From Rickettsiales bacterium (lineage in GTDB: Bacteria > Pseudomonadota > Alphaproteobacteria > Rickettsiales > UBA1997), in contig JAGNLL010000009.1 of NCBI GenBank assembly GCA_017999675.1, positions 1 to 48,253 on the forward strand: DNA of 48,253 nucleotides. Reading direction: 5' to 3'. This document shows, in pieces, positions 24,892 through 35,106 of the stretch. The stretch's first letter is position 1. Each line of letters starts with the position of its first letter. The notes below the pieces were generated by a model. The model did not search any database and was not told where the DNA came from. It saw nothing but the letters and a program-made list of their open reading frames with translations. Both the position numbers and the translations under genes were made by a program.

Positions 24892-25758
24892 ATGAAAAAT
24901 CCTGACGTAAAAAGTTTCTTTGACTCTGTAACTTCAACTTGGAGCTACGTTGTTTGGTGCGAATCTAGTGAAAATCGCAACTGCGCCGTGATTGACTCGG
25001 TGCTCGATTTCGACATTAACTCAGGAAAAGTTTCAACCACTTCTGCCGATTTAATTGTAAATTTTATTCGCGAAAAAAATCTGAACCTTGAATGGATTTT
25101 AGAAACCCACATTCACGCCGACCACCTAACTGCAGCAAATTATTTGAAAGAAAAATTAGGCGGCAAAACCGGTGTGACTAATCGCATTGTTGCGGTGTTA
25201 AAAACTTGGGAAAAAATTTTGAATAACGCCGCCGACACACCTTTGACCGGCGAGCAATTTGACCATCTTTTTGCTGACAACGAAGAATTTAAAATTGGCG
25301 AACTTTCGGCTCAAATTATTGCCACACCCGGCCACACACCAGCCGACACTAGCTTTTTAATTGGCGAAACAATCTTTGCCGGCGACGCAATTTTCTTGCC
25401 AGATATTGGCAGCGGACGCTGCGATTTTCCTGACGGCAGTGCTGAAGACTCGTTTGATTCGGTGCAAAAACTTTTAGCCTTTCCCGATTTTTACAAACTC
25501 TACATTGGCCACGATTACCCACCAGCTGGAGTTCGCGAAGCTGAATGCGTGACAACAGTTGGTGAGGAAAAAGCTAAAAATATTCGTCTAAAAAGCGAAA
25601 TTTCTAAACAAGAATTTGTCGAAAAACGTCGTAAAGACGACACGGACAAACCAGTGCCAAAACTTTTATTTCCGTCACTGCAAGTAAACTTGCGCGCCGG
25701 AAGATTTGGCGCGGCACAAAACGGCACAAATTACATTAAAATTCCGGTGACGTTTTAG
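24892..25758 (+). CDS. Metallo-beta-lactamase-fold hydrolase, persulfide dioxygenase (ETHE1/Blh)-like
   Basis: A 288-residue enzyme. Metal ligands are HIHADH (His73, His75, Asp77, His78), the GHTPADTSFL His and FAGDAIFLPDIGSGRCDF with its Asp. The GSGRCDF and IGHDYPPAG segments are typical of ETHE1- and Blh-type persulfide dioxygenases, which oxidise glutathione persulfide and detoxify sulfide, rather than of glyoxalase II. An independent unit: 200 bases upstream and 103 downstream are gene-free. Confidence 0.9.
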   Translation: MKNPDVKSFFDSVTSTWSYVVWCESSENRNCAVIDSVLDFDINSGKVSTTSADLIVNFIREKNLNLEWILETHIHADHLTAANYLKEKLGGKTGVTNRIVAVLKTWEKILNNAADTPLTGEQFDHLFADNEEFKIGELSAQIIATPGHTPADTSFLIGETIFAGDAIFLPDIGSGRCDFPDGSAEDSFDSVQKLLAFPDFYKLYIGHDYPPAGVREAECVTTVGEEKAKNIRLKSEISKQEFVEKRRKDDTDKPVPKLLFPSLQVNLRAGRFGAAQNGTNYIKIPVTF

Positions 25759-25861
25759 TTGCTTTAAAAACTTACACTAAATAAGTTGCGCGCCCATTCA
25801 TTGTTCACCACTTGAAAACGCTGCAATTCACCTCTCTTCTCAACTTTTTAATCAATCAAAT

Positions 25862-27151
25862 ATGGCAAGTAATTTAACTATCATGGGCAACAAGGAAATT
25901 TTGTTGGTTGCTGAAAATATCGCGCACGAAAAAGGCATTGCGCTGCATGAAATTATTGAGGCCATGGAAGAGGGCTTAAAGCTTGCCGCCAAGAAAAAAT
26001 ACGGTGGCCACCTAGATATCGAGTGCCGCATCGACAAAAAATCGGGGCAAATCAAATTGTTCAACAAGCTACAAGTTGTTGAAAGCGACGGCGGCGAAGA
26101 TTTTGACATGCGCACGCAAATCACTTTAAAGCACGCCAAACTAGAAGATAAAAACGCCGAAATTGGCGATTCAGTTGTGCAAGAATTACCCCCAATCGAC
26201 TTGAACCGCGTGGTTGCGCAAGTTGCGAGAAACGAAATTATCCGCAAAGTAAAAGAAGCTGAGAAAAACAAAGAATACAACGAATTCAAAGACCGTTTGG
26301 GCGAAATTGTGAGCGCTTCGGTGAAAAAAGTTGGCTTGAAAAACATCGTAATGGAAGTTGACGGCTTTGAAGCTGTAATTCACGAAAGTGGCTTAATTCA
26401 AAGAGAATCTTTCCGCGTTGGAGACCGTATGCGTTGCTACATTGAAGACGTGCGCAAAGAACCGCACGGCGCGCAAATTTTCTTGTCGCGTACTCATCCG
26501 CAATTTTTGGTTAAACTTTTTGAACAAGAAGTTCCTGAGCTTTACGACGGCAATATTGAAGTTAAAGCCGTGGCTCGTGACGCTGGTTCTCGCGCCAAAA
26601 TTGCCATCTGGTCACGTCGCGAAGACATTGATATCATCGGTTCGTTCATTGGTATTCGTGGTAGCCGCGTTCAATCAGTTAGCGCTGAGCTTCGTGGCGA
26701 AAAAATCGACATTATGAAATGGTCGCCAAATGTTGCTGAGCTTGTAATTAGCGCTTTGACACCAGCTAAAGTTTCAAAAGTTGTGGTTGATGAAGAAAAC
26801 GGTTTGATCGAAGTAGTAGTTGCAGAAGACCAGCTAAGCCTTGCCATTGGCCGCGGCGGACAAAATGTTAAACTAGCTTCAAAAATGGTCGGCTACAAAA
26901 TTGACGTAATGACCGACGAACAAGAATCGGCCAGAAGAACTACAGAGTTCAACCAAGCTTCTAAACTATTCGTCGAAACCCTCGACGTTGAAGACATGAT
27001 TGCCAACCTTCTTGCTTCTGAAGGCTTCTTGAGTGTTGAAGATTTGGCGCAAGCTGAAATCTCTGAAATCGCCGAAATTGAAGGCTTTGACGAAGATATT
27101 GCCCAAGAAATTAAACGCAGAGCCGAAGAATATTTACAAAAAACGGCTTAG
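25862..27151 (+). CDS. nusA: Transcription termination/antitermination factor NusA
   Basis: NusA binds RNA polymerase and RNA and modulates pausing and termination. The 429-residue protein has an N-terminal domain (to about 125), an S1 domain (about 135-200), KH1 and KH2 (VRDAGSRAKIAIWSRREDID...GIRGSRVQSVSAEL and LAIGRGGQNVKLASKM). It ends with one helix-hairpin-helix-type repeat (EDMIANLLASEGFLSVEDLAQ). Gram-negative NusA usually has two such repeats and about 495-540 residues, so this one is short. Unusually for the nusA-infB locus, rimP is not found directly upstream. Confidence 0.97.
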   Translation: MASNLTIMGNKEILLVAENIAHEKGIALHEIIEAMEEGLKLAAKKKYGGHLDIECRIDKKSGQIKLFNKLQVVESDGGEDFDMRTQITLKHAKLEDKNAEIGDSVVQELPPIDLNRVVAQVARNEIIRKVKEAEKNKEYNEFKDRLGEIVSASVKKVGLKNIVMEVDGFEAVIHESGLIQRESFRVGDRMRCYIEDVRKEPHGAQIFLSRTHPQFLVKLFEQEVPELYDGNIEVKAVARDAGSRAKIAIWSRREDIDIIGSFIGIRGSRVQSVSAELRGEKIDIMKWSPNVAELVISALTPAKVSKVVVDEENGLIEVVVAEDQLSLAIGRGGQNVKLASKMVGYKIDVMTDEQESARRTTEFNQASKLFVETLDVEDMIANLLASEGFLSVEDLAQAEISEIAEIEGFDEDIAQEIKRRAEEYLQKTA

Positions 27152-27209
27152 TTTTTTTTCACACGCAACACCAAAAACCAAACCCCCTAATTCTACCTAC
27201 AACTAGCAA

Positions 27210-29753
27210 ATGACCGACCAAGATAACAAAGGCACAACTCGCTTAAAATTAACGCTAAAGATGCCAACGGCAGGCGCTGCAAGCATTACGCCGAAGGCTG
27301 TTGAAAATAAAAAAATCAACAGCTCGTCAGTTCAAGTGACAATTAAAGGCCGCAAAAAAGAAACTAAAGCCGAAGAAATTCAACCAAGAGGCTTAAGCAA
27401 CAACGAGTTTCAAGCTAGAATCAGAGCGGTTTCAGAATCAACCACCGTTAACGAAGAAATTAAAACTCACGAAATTTTAAGCAAAATCACCAAAGAAACT
27501 CGCAAAGCCGCAAAGGAAAAATCAGAAGCCAAAGAAGCTGCAGCAGAGAAAATTGCAGAACCAAAAGTTGAAAGCACACCAGAACCAGAAAAATTAACCA
27601 CCTTGGTCAAAAAAGTTGATCCAAGCTACAGTTCAGATGGATTCGACATTAGAAGCAAAATCAGACAAAGTATTGAAGTGAATAATCGCGAAAAAGAAGA
27701 ACGCGAAAAACTTCTTGAGCAAAGACGCAAAGACGAGCAAGAGCGTCTAGAAAAAGAAAGAATCGAAAGAGAAAAAAGAGCACCAAAAAAACCAGTTTTC
27801 ACCAAAGCTGCTGAAAAAACTTTTGGCGAAGATGCCAAAAAAGGTAAACCCTCTTTCAACAAAGATAATCGCGGCAACACTAACTCTAGAAGACAAACCT
27901 ACATCGTTAACAGCAATTCTGACGACTCAGATGGTGGCCGCAGAAGAAAAAAAGGTAAGTTTAAACCACAGCAAGAAGATCAAAAAGAATACAAAAAAGT
28001 TGCCCGCGAAGTTGATTTGCCTGAGCTAATCACAGTTTCTGAATTGGCAGACCGCATGTCAGAAAAAACCGGCGACGTTGTTAAAAAACTTTTCAGCATG
28101 GGCGTTGTCGTCACAAGCAACCAAGCAATTGATGCCGACACTGCAGAAATTATCATTGGTGAATTTGGCCATACCACAAAACGCGTTTCGCACTCTGACG
28201 TAGAGAATGTTTTGGATGAAAGCGACGATGGCACCAACAAACTTTCGCGCGCACCAGTCGTCACAATCATGGGTCACGTTGATCACGGCAAAACTTCATT
28301 GCTTGATGCGCTACGCGAAACCGACGTGGTTAAAGGCGAACATGGCGGCATTACACAACACATTGGCGCCTCGCGCATTCAAACCAAAGACGGTAAATTT
28401 ATTACCTTCCTCGATACTCCAGGACACGAAGCATTTTCTGAAATGCGCTCTCGCGGCGCTAACGTCACCGACATTGTGGTGTTAGTTGTAGCGGCGGACG
28501 ACGGCGTTAAAGAACAAACAGTTGAAGCAATCAGCCACGCTAAAGCAGCTGGCGTGCCAATCATTGTGGCAGTTAACAAAATTGATAAACCAGGTGGAGA
28601 TCCAACCAGAGTTAAAAACGAACTTCTAGTTCACGAAATTGTTGCCGAAGATTTGGGCGGCGAAGTAATTTTTGTTAACGTTTCTGCCAAAAACAAAATC
28701 AATCTCGACAAGCTTGAAGAAGCAATTTTGCTACAAGCCGAAGTTCTCGATTTGCAAAGCACCTACGAAGGCAAAGCCAGCGGCGTGGTTCTTGAGTCAA
28801 GAATTGACCCAGGTAAAGGCGTTGTTGCAACCCTTCTCGTGCAAAAAGGCACGCTTGATACTTCTGACCTAATTGTTGTGGGCACCTCTTTTGGTAAAGT
28901 TAGAAGAATGTCTGACGACTCTGGCAAAACCGTAAAATCAGCGACTCCTTCAGTGCCGGTTGAAATTCTTGGTCTAGACAGCGCGCCAAATGCTGGCGAC
29001 AAATTCATGCAAGTTGATGAAGAAAGACAAGCTCGCGAAATTATTTCTTACCGCAGCCGCAAAGAAAAAGAAGAAAAGGCGCTTAGAAATTCAGTAAAAT
29101 CAATGAGCGATATTTTCAAACAGTCGGGCACCGACAAGATGAAATATCTCAACATTATTATTAAAGCCGACGTACACGGTTCAGCTGAAGCAATCAACGG
29201 CAGCGTGGCAAAATTAAACAACGAAGAAGTTGGCGTTAAAGTTGTGCACATGGCAACTGGCGGCATTTCTGAAAGTGACGTCAACTTGGCAGCAGCGTCA
29301 GATGCCATTATTATTGGCTTCAACGTGCGTGCTAACGCTTCTGCAAAAGAAGTGGCACGCCTAAAAAATGTCGACATTCGTTACTACTCAATCATCTACA
29401 ACCTAACTGACGATCTAAAACTTTTGCTTTCAGGCATGATGGCGCCAGTTCAAAGAGAAGATTATTTGGGACAGGCCGAAATCAGACAGATTTTCAAAGT
29501 TTCTGGCTCTGGCAAAATCGCCGGAACCTACGTCACTGACGGTTTAATTAAAAGAAGCGCGCGTGTCAGATTACTTCGCGACAATGTGGTAATTCACGAC
29601 GGCATTTTAAAAACCCTCAAACGCTTTAAAGACGACGTTAAAGAAGTTAAAAGCGGCTTTGAATGCGGCGTTGCCTTTGAGAACTACGAAGACATTAAAG
29701 AAAAAGACACTCTCGAGTGCTACGAATTAACCGAACAACAAAGATCATTTTAA
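27210..29753 (+). CDS. infB: Translation initiation factor IF-2
   Basis: A GTPase that places initiator tRNA on the 30S subunit. The 847-residue protein has a long charged N-terminal region (residues 1-265, Lys/Glu/Arg-rich), an IF2-N subdomain ([20 protein letters not shown]), and G domain motifs [13 protein letters not shown] (from residue 355), DTPGHEAF and NKIDKP. Domains II to IV end in [19 protein letters not shown]. It follows nusA after 58 bases as in many genomes, but the usual rbfA and truB are replaced downstream by cytochrome b561 and hisF. Confidence 0.98.
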   Translation: MTDQDNKGTTRLKLTLKMPTAGAASITPKAVENKKINSSSVQVTIKGRKKETKAEEIQPRGLSNNEFQARIRAVSESTTVNEEIKTHEILSKITKETRKAAKEKSEAKEAAAEKIAEPKVESTPEPEKLTTLVKKVDPSYSSDGFDIRSKIRQSIEVNNREKEEREKLLEQRRKDEQERLEKERIEREKRAPKKPVFTKAAEKTFGEDAKKGKPSFNKDNRGNTNSRRQTYIVNSNSDDSDGGRRRKKGKFKPQQEDQKEYKKVAREVDLPELITVSELADRMSEKTGDVVKKLFSMGVVVTSNQAIDADTAEIIIGEFGHTTKRVSHSDVENVLDESDDGTNKLSRAPVVTIMGHVDHGKTSLLDALRETDVVKGEHGGITQHIGASRIQTKDGKFITFLDTPGHEAFSEMRSRGANVTDIVVLVVAADDGVKEQTVEAISHAKAAGVPIIVAVNKIDKPGGDPTRVKNELLVHEIVAEDLGGEVIFVNVSAKNKINLDKLEEAILLQAEVLDLQSTYEGKASGVVLESRIDPGKGVVATLLVQKGTLDTSDLIVVGTSFGKVRRMSDDSGKTVKSATPSVPVEILGLDSAPNAGDKFMQVDEERQAREIISYRSRKEKEEKALRNSVKSMSDIFKQSGTDKMKYLNIIIKADVHGSAEAINGSVAKLNNEEVGVKVVHMATGGISESDVNLAAASDAIIIGFNVRANASAKEVARLKNVDIRYYSIIYNLTDDLKLLLSGMMAPVQREDYLGQAEIRQIFKVSGSGKIAGTYVTDGLIKRSARVRLLRDNVVIHDGILKTLKRFKDDVKEVKSGFECGVAFENYEDIKEKDTLECYELTEQQRSF

Positions 29754-29756
29754 CGC

Positions 29757-30287
29757 ATGACCACTAAATACCCTCTTTCTTCCCGTATCATTCACTGGTT
29801 GATGGCGGTTCTTATCTTTTTTCTTTTGGGGCTTGGCATCTACATGACCGACTTCCTACCAAAAGATGCGCCAAACCACTTAGAAATTTATTCACTACAT
29901 AAATCTTTTGGTGCAATTGCTCTGATTTTCATTTTTATTCGCATCATCAATCGCTTTGTTTTTAAGGCTCCAGCTCTTCCTGCAACGCTAAAAAAATCTG
30001 AACAAATTTTGTCACACTTAGGCCATTTTGGTCTTTATGTTTTGATGCTTTGCGTGCCGCTTTCTGGCTATTTAATGTCTAATTCTTTCGGCTTTCCGGT
30101 GCATTTATTTTCACTCGAATTGCCAATGTTAGTTGGCACAAATTTTGAACTTGGCAAAATTCTTGCTGAGGTGCACGAGCTTTCAGCCTTTGCTCTGCTT
30201 GGCTTAGTTGTGGCTCACGTTCTTGCTGTAATCAAACATCGTTTCTTCGACAAACCTGAAAACGACGTTTTAAAAAGAATGATCTAG
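29757..30287 (+). CDS. Cytochrome b561-family protein
   Basis: A 176-residue protein with four membrane helices that binds two b-type hemes and moves electrons in the inner membrane. Candidate heme ligands are His in SSRIIHWLMA, YSLHKSFGAI, LSHLGHFGLYVLM, and EVHELSAFALLGLVVAHVLAVIKH. Proteins of this type often oxidise quinol and reduce superoxide. It starts 3 bases after infB and ends directly before hisF, so it is transcribed with both. Confidence 0.93.
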   Translation: MTTKYPLSSRIIHWLMAVLIFFLLGLGIYMTDFLPKDAPNHLEIYSLHKSFGAIALIFIFIRIINRFVFKAPALPATLKKSEQILSHLGHFGLYVLMLCVPLSGYLMSNSFGFPVHLFSLELPMLVGTNFELGKILAEVHELSAFALLGLVVAHVLAVIKHRFFDKPENDVLKRMI

Positions 30288-31046
30288 ATGCTAAAATCTC
30301 GCATCATTCCTTGCCTCGATGTTAAAAATGGTCGCGTTGTAAAAGGCGTAAATTTTGAAAACCTAATCGACGCTGGCGACCCAGTAGCCCAAGCAAAATT
30401 TTACTACGAACAAGGCGCCGACGAGCTTTGCTTTCTCGACATCGCCGCCTCTGAAGAAAACCGCGGCGTAATTTTAGACGTCGTAAAAAAAGTGGCACAA
30501 GTTTGCTTCATCCCCTTCACCGTTGGCGGCGGCATTCGCGAAATTCAAGATTTTTCCAACCTGTTAAAATGCGGCGCCGACAAAGTTTCGGTAAATAGCG
30601 CCGCAATCAAAAACCCAAATTTAATTAGTGAAGCCTCAAATAAATTTGGCGCGCAATGCGTGGTAGTGGCAATTGACGCCAAAAAAACCACTTCAGGAAA
30701 TTACGAAATCTTCACCCACGGCGGCAAAGTTTCTACCGGCATCAACGCCATTGAATGGGCAAAAAAAGTTGAGTCTTTGGGCGCTGGCGAGCTCCTAGTC
30801 ACCTCAATGGACAAAGACGGCACTAAGTCTGGATACGACCTAGAACTAATCAAAAAAATCACCTCAGAAGTTTCAATCCCAGTAATTGCATCTGGCGGCG
30901 TAGGAAATTTAGAACATCTACGCGACGGCATAAAAGCCGGCGCTTCTGCAGTTTTGGCAGCTTCAATTTTTCACTTCAAAGAATATTCAATTGCACAGGC
31001 AAAAGAGTTTTTAGGTAGTGAAGGTGTACAAATCAGAAAAGTTTAA
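30288..31046 (+). CDS. hisF: Imidazole glycerol phosphate synthase, cyclase subunit HisF
   Basis: A TIM-barrel enzyme of 252 residues that, with HisH glutaminase, forms imidazole glycerol phosphate and AICAR in histidine synthesis. Catalytic Asp11 is in [15 protein letters not shown] and the second Asp in VVVAIDAKK. The phosphate loops are [11 protein letters not shown] and [15 protein letters not shown] 30288 directly abuts the stop of the b561 gene. No other his gene is in the window, which leaves open a complete pathway elsewhere or a HisF/HisH-like role in surface sugar synthesis. The end overlaps the XRE gene by 4 bases. Confidence 0.96.
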   Translation: MLKSRIIPCLDVKNGRVVKGVNFENLIDAGDPVAQAKFYYEQGADELCFLDIAASEENRGVILDVVKKVAQVCFIPFTVGGGIREIQDFSNLLKCGADKVSVNSAAIKNPNLISEASNKFGAQCVVVAIDAKKTTSGNYEIFTHGGKVSTGINAIEWAKKVESLGAGELLVTSMDKDGTKSGYDLELIKKITSEVSIPVIASGGVGNLEHLRDGIKAGASAVLAASIFHFKEYSIAQAKEFLGSEGVQIRKV

Positions 31047-31471
31047 GAATAAGAATGCTTAATCTTCTTATCCTTCGCCTTGGCAATTGAGTTGGCCAGC
31101 GCCACTAAATGTTTTTTGGCTTGTGGGCTTTCAATGCGGTTGAAGGCGCGAATTAATGGCAGCAACTCTTTGTCGAATTTTTGTAGTTCTTTTTTTTGTT
31201 TTTTAGGGGTTTTGAAATCGTAATTGTAGTAGCTGCGGTCAGCCTCTAGACCTTCAAAAAAGGCTTCTAGCGGCCTTTCTAAAATTTGCGAAAATTCAAA
31301 AAGGCGGCTGGCGCAAATTCTGTTTTTGGCTTTTTCATATTTTTGCACTTGTTGAAAAGTGATACCTACCAGCTCACCGAGTTTTTCTTGAGTAAGGCCT
31401 GCAACCAAACGAATTTCACGAAGTTTTGCCGCGATGTGCACGTCGATTGGCGTGATTCTGTCTAACAACAT
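31043..31471 (-). CDS. XRE-family transcription regulator
   Basis: A 142-residue DNA-binding protein. The helix-turn-helix domain (about 14-68) reads [36 protein letters not shown], the form typical of a conserved alphaproteobacterial XRE group, and is followed by [20 protein letters not shown]. The C-terminal half is charged and helical. Its first 56 bases overlap the end of lnt in another frame and its end overlaps hisF by 4 bases. Related proteins in Anaplasmataceae and other alphas control developmental or stress genes; the targets here are unknown. Confidence 0.92.
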   Translation of the reverse strand: MLLDRITPIDVHIAAKLREIRLVAGLTQEKLGELVGITFQQVQKYEKAKNRICASRLFEFSQILERPLEAFFEGLEADRSYYNYDFKTPKKQKKELQKFDKELLPLIRAFNRIESPQAKKHLVALANSIAKAKDKKIKHSYS

Positions 31472-32999
31472 TGGAAGATTTTGGTAAAATAATTAAGAGC
31501 AGCACTGTTGCCACAAAAAGTAATACTAGTGGTATATACTTGTATTTTTCGTAAATTGTTGGGGCAAGACTCGAAACTAAATTTACGTCAATGAAGCCAG
31601 ATTGATTCAAATTGATTTTATTTATCACTCGACCAAATGGATCAATAAATGCCGTAATTCCAGTGTTTGCAACACGTGCCATCGGAATTGCATATTCAAT
31701 TGCCCGCATTTTTGACATGTCAAAATGCTGGTAGGGGCCTGAGCTTTTGCCAAACCATGCGTCATTTGTCACATTAACAAATAAGTCGGGGCGCGAATTT
31801 TTGTTTAAAATTTCATCCGAAAAAATCACTTCGTAGCAAATTAATGGGCTAAAAGAAAAGCCTTGAGCAGCGAGAGTTTGCGCCCCCTCACCCTCACTAA
31901 AACCCATTGCACCTTCAGTAATTTTCTCAACAAACGGTACATAGTTTTGCAATGGAATGTATTCACCAAAAGGCACTAAATGATGCTTGTCGTAAGTATT
32001 AGAAATGCCGCTTTGGTTAAGGGTGAACACACTATTCCACGCGTTAGAAATTTGCGTTTTGCTTTCATCAAAATATCCCAAACGTAGCGCACCCGTAATT
32101 AAAACACCCTCTGGTGGAGTAGCTTGACGTAGCTTAGCAAGCAGCTCTGAACCTTCTTCAATCACGTAAGGCACCGCGGTTTCAGACCAAATTACTGCCG
32201 AAATATCATCCAAACTTTTTGAGTTTGTCAGCTCAATGTGTTTCAAAAGATTTTTATATTTTTCTTGTGCGTCCCATTTCATTTCTTGTTTGATGTTGCC
32301 TTGAACTAGGCGCAGCTTGGTTTTGGGGTTGGTGACAATTTTAGAATCGTCAACACGCAAATAGCCGTAAACGGCGTTTGTCACAAAAAGTGTGACGAGA
32401 ATTGTGGCGAAAATTTTGTTAGGTTTTTTGTCAAAAAATAAAGTTGGCAGCAGACAAATTAACACGGCAAAGAAGCTCAGGCCATAGATGCCAAAGATGC
32501 TGGCGCTTTGAGCAAAATGCTCGTCAAACATCCAAATGTAGCCAAGTAAGTTCCACGGAAATCCGGTGAAAAGCAGTGAGCGCAAAATTTCAAAAATCAC
32601 CCAAAGCAGCGCGAATGTTAGAATTTTTTGGTAAGAAAAATTAAGTTTAAATTTGCTCACGCAAAATTTGTAAAGCAGGGCAAAAAGCGCCAAATAAAGC
32701 GCCAAGGCCGATGGAATTAGCGTGAGCGCAAATGGAATTAACCAAGCAAAACTCGCCGCATCAACCAAAAGCGAAATCGCAATCCAATAAATTCCAACCA
32801 AAAAATGTCCAAACCCAAAGGCAAAACCAAGCCAGAAAATTTCTTTTCTTTTGGCAGCGCCATCCAACAAAAAATAAAAAACCGACAAGGCAATTGGCGC
32901 TAAAATAAAAATATGCAGCGGCGCAAAAGCCAGACTTCCTAAGGCGCCAGCAGCTAAAGAAATTAGAAATTTGTTTTTTTGGAGATTAATTTTTTTCAT
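31416..32999 (-). CDS. lnt: Apolipoprotein N-acyltransferase
   Basis: Transfers the third acyl chain to lipoproteins in the inner membrane. The 527-residue protein has six to seven N-terminal membrane helices (to about 215), a periplasmic nitrilase-like domain with Glu273 (WSETAVPYVIE), Lys338 (YDKHHLVPFGEYIP) and Cys388 (PLICYEVIFSD), and a final membrane helix near 500. Residue positions closely match the E. coli triad. The start at 32999 (MKKINLQKNK) was chosen over the R2-derived upstream extension. The three lipoproteins in the window are natural substrates. Confidence 0.96.
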   Translation of the reverse strand: MKKINLQKNKFLISLAAGALGSLAFAPLHIFILAPIALSVFYFLLDGAAKRKEIFWLGFAFGFGHFLVGIYWIAISLLVDAASFAWLIPFALTLIPSALALYLALFALLYKFCVSKFKLNFSYQKILTFALLWVIFEILRSLLFTGFPWNLLGYIWMFDEHFAQSASIFGIYGLSFFAVLICLLPTLFFDKKPNKIFATILVTLFVTNAVYGYLRVDDSKIVTNPKTKLRLVQGNIKQEMKWDAQEKYKNLLKHIELTNSKSLDDISAVIWSETAVPYVIEEGSELLAKLRQATPPEGVLITGALRLGYFDESKTQISNAWNSVFTLNQSGISNTYDKHHLVPFGEYIPLQNYVPFVEKITEGAMGFSEGEGAQTLAAQGFSFSPLICYEVIFSDEILNKNSRPDLFVNVTNDAWFGKSSGPYQHFDMSKMRAIEYAIPMARVANTGITAFIDPFGRVINKINLNQSGFIDVNLVSSLAPTIYEKYKYIPLVLLFVATVLLLIILPKSSNVVRQNHANRRAHRGKTS

Positions 33000-33032
33000 T
33001 TTTTTTGCTGAATCAAATTTACTTAACAGCAC

Positions 33033-33126
33033 CGTCATTGCGAGCGAAGCGCGGCAATCCATCTCGTCACAGAATCAAGTTCGATTCTGTGACGAGATGG
33101 ATTGCCGCGCTTCGCTCGCAATGACG
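33033..33126. repeat. R2 palindromic repeat, copy 2 (44-base perfect arms)
   Basis: Arms 33033-33076 and 33083-33126 are exact inverted copies around the 6-base loop AAGTTC. The outer 29 bases are the R2 arm and the inner part adds ATCTCGTCACAGAATC. It lies 3 bases after the stop of the membrane protein gene 33130-35106 and upstream of lnt. Confidence 0.97.
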
Positions 33127-33129
33127 ATG

Positions 33130-35106
33130 TTAGAAGATTTTCTCGTAAACCTCAAAATCGTAAAGCACTCTCGTGGTGCTTGGTTGAAGCTTATCGAACA
33201 CAGATTTTTCTTTGCTAAAACTTGGCGCTTTTTTTGGCTCAATATTTTGCGTGATGATTACGCGGTTTTTAAAATGAAAATTTTGTAGAAAAATTTTCTT
33301 AAATTTGGGGTCTAAAAAATAATATTCTAAAGCGCCAATCAAGCAGCGCTTGTCTTTGTCTAGCGCATCTGGCGTGTTGTTTACAAACATCAATTTTACA
33401 TTGGGGTTTTGCGCCTGATTTTTTACGTCATCCATCAAATAAGAAAGCGCCAAAACTCGGTCTAAATCGTGAGTTTCAAATATTTTGCCACTACCCGAAA
33501 CACCTTTATTAGCGCGCATTGATGCCATGTGATATTTTTGGTAATCGGTTTTTTCTAAATAATTTAGCAGTGGAAATTGGTGGGCGTTCCACTCTGAAAT
33601 CATCAAAATTCCGTCAGTCTTTTTTGGTGCAGAAATTGACGAATAATAGGCCACCATGTCGGATAATTTGTTTGGCGAGGTAAATTGATTTCCCCTCACG
33701 CTTTCAACAATTGCAGCTACGTAGGCGTAAAATAAACAAGAAATTGTGGCGCAAATTACAAAGACAGAAAGTGGCGAAAATGTTGCAGAAATTTTAGAAA
33801 AAATTCGGCGCTCAAAGAAAAATAAAACGGCAAATAAACTGACTAAGTTTGCTGCGATGTAGGCAAATGCTCCAAAATATTTGAAGGTGAGAAGACAGCT
33901 GATTAACAAAATTAGAACTGCCACAAAGCCTGCTAATGCCTTGCTTAGGCTAATTTTCTTGCACAGAAAAAACGGATAAAACAACGCCAAAACCCACCAA
34001 ACATTAATCACACCATTAAGCCCAAAAATTGAGGCGGGCAAAATTTCTAAATCAAAAATTGGCACAAAAGCCAAGCAGCAAATGATGAATTTATTTTCGA
34101 GAAATAAGATTTTTTTCGACGCGATTAAATCGAAAGTAAACTTCACCACGCAAATTGTGGCAGCAGCGTAAAAAACTACAATCTGGTCGATGGTGCCAAT
34201 GTTTTCTAGCAAGATCAGAGTTGAAGCGCCGAAGAAAAATAATGCTAAAATGCGATTGTTAGCATCAAATTTGAGGCGCGAAAATATTAAAAATATTAGC
34301 GAAAAAATCGCGATTCGCGCACCAAGTTGATGCCACAGATTTTCAATAAATAGTGCGAGATTGTCGTAAGCTACGTAAGTTTTTGGCCAGAGTGGCACAA
34401 TAAATTCGAAAAATTCTGGGGTGAATTTTAGCATTAAAAATAGGTAGATCGCGCCCACCAAAATCATCACAAATTTATCGAGATGCGAGGCGGCTTTTTT
34501 TTGAAAAAAACACTTCAACTCAACAAATAAAATCAAAACTAAATAATGCGGCTTAATGCAGGGCATCAATCCCATCAAGCATCCGCGTTGGATTAATTCT
34601 TTTTTTGTCAGTGCAATTTTTCTTTCAAAAGAAAATGCCAAATAAGGAAAAAGCGCAATTAAAAGCAGGCTGGTCTTAGTGCCAAATTCGCCAATTTGCA
34701 GCGCGTGCGGACGCAAAAAAAAGCTCAAGAAAAAACTCACAAGCATTAAATTGTAGTGCGCTTTGTTTTGGTTGATTGTGGTTTTTTGTAGAATTTTTGC
34801 CGACCAAAAAATTGAAAGCAGCGCCAGCAAATTAATGACAATTTCAGAAAGAATAATTTGGTTTAAGTGCAGTAACTGCGCTAGCTCGTATTGCAAATAG
34901 TAGAAGTAAAAAGAGATCGGAAAATTGCTCTCGAAGAAGTGGTAGTAATATTTGCCACCCTGAGAAATTTTTTTAGCGAGGTTTAAATAAATGCCGGTGT
35001 CGGCACCGATGTCCATTTGCGAGCGCAAAAAAATGCTCAAGCAAAAAATTGCCAAGCAGCTAATTTTTAGAAAAATATTTGAGTGAAGAAAGTTTTTAAC
35101 GGTCAT
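33130..35106 (-). CDS. Polytopic membrane protein, GT-C glycosyltransferase-like (paralog A)
   Basis: A 658-residue integral membrane protein with about a dozen helices. The first periplasmic loop after helix 1 has an acidic pattern, FLRSQMDIGADTGIYLNLAKK, typical of GT-C glycosyltransferases that use lipid-linked sugars. The helices continue through about residue 460. The C-terminal 190 residues form a soluble domain ending in LIGALEYYFLDPKFKKIFLQNF. It is clearly homologous along its length to the next gene (same acidic loop, same ALEYYFLDP/FLEYYFFDQ end). Substrate unknown. It overlaps its partner's stop by 11 bases. Confidence 0.8.
   Translation of the reverse strand: MTVKNFLHSNIFLKISCLAIFCLSIFLRSQMDIGADTGIYLNLAKKISQGGKYYYHFFESNFPISFYFYYLQYELAQLLHLNQIILSEIVINLLALLSIFWSAKILQKTTINQNKAHYNLMLVSFFLSFFLRPHALQIGEFGTKTSLLLIALFPYLAFSFERKIALTKKELIQRGCLMGLMPCIKPHYLVLILFVELKCFFQKKAASHLDKFVMILVGAIYLFLMLKFTPEFFEFIVPLWPKTYVAYDNLALFIENLWHQLGARIAIFSLIFLIFSRLKFDANNRILALFFFGASTLILLENIGTIDQIVVFYAAATICVVKFTFDLIASKKILFLENKFIICCLAFVPIFDLEILPASIFGLNGVINVWWVLALFYPFFLCKKISLSKALAGFVAVLILLISCLLTFKYFGAFAYIAANLVSLFAVLFFFERRIFSKISATFSPLSVFVICATISCLFYAYVAAIVESVRGNQFTSPNKLSDMVAYYSSISAPKKTDGILMISEWNAHQFPLLNYLEKTDYQKYHMASMRANKGVSGSGKIFETHDLDRVLALSYLMDDVKNQAQNPNVKLMFVNNTPDALDKDKRCLIGALEYYFLDPKFKKIFLQNFHFKNRVIITQNIEPKKAPSFSKEKSVFDKLQPSTTRVLYDFEVYEKIF

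Noticed and set aside
33000-33129. Upstream extension of lnt through the R2 repeat (MDCRASLAMT...)
   Set aside because: The extension is repeat-derived, and the ATG at 32999 gives the normal family start.
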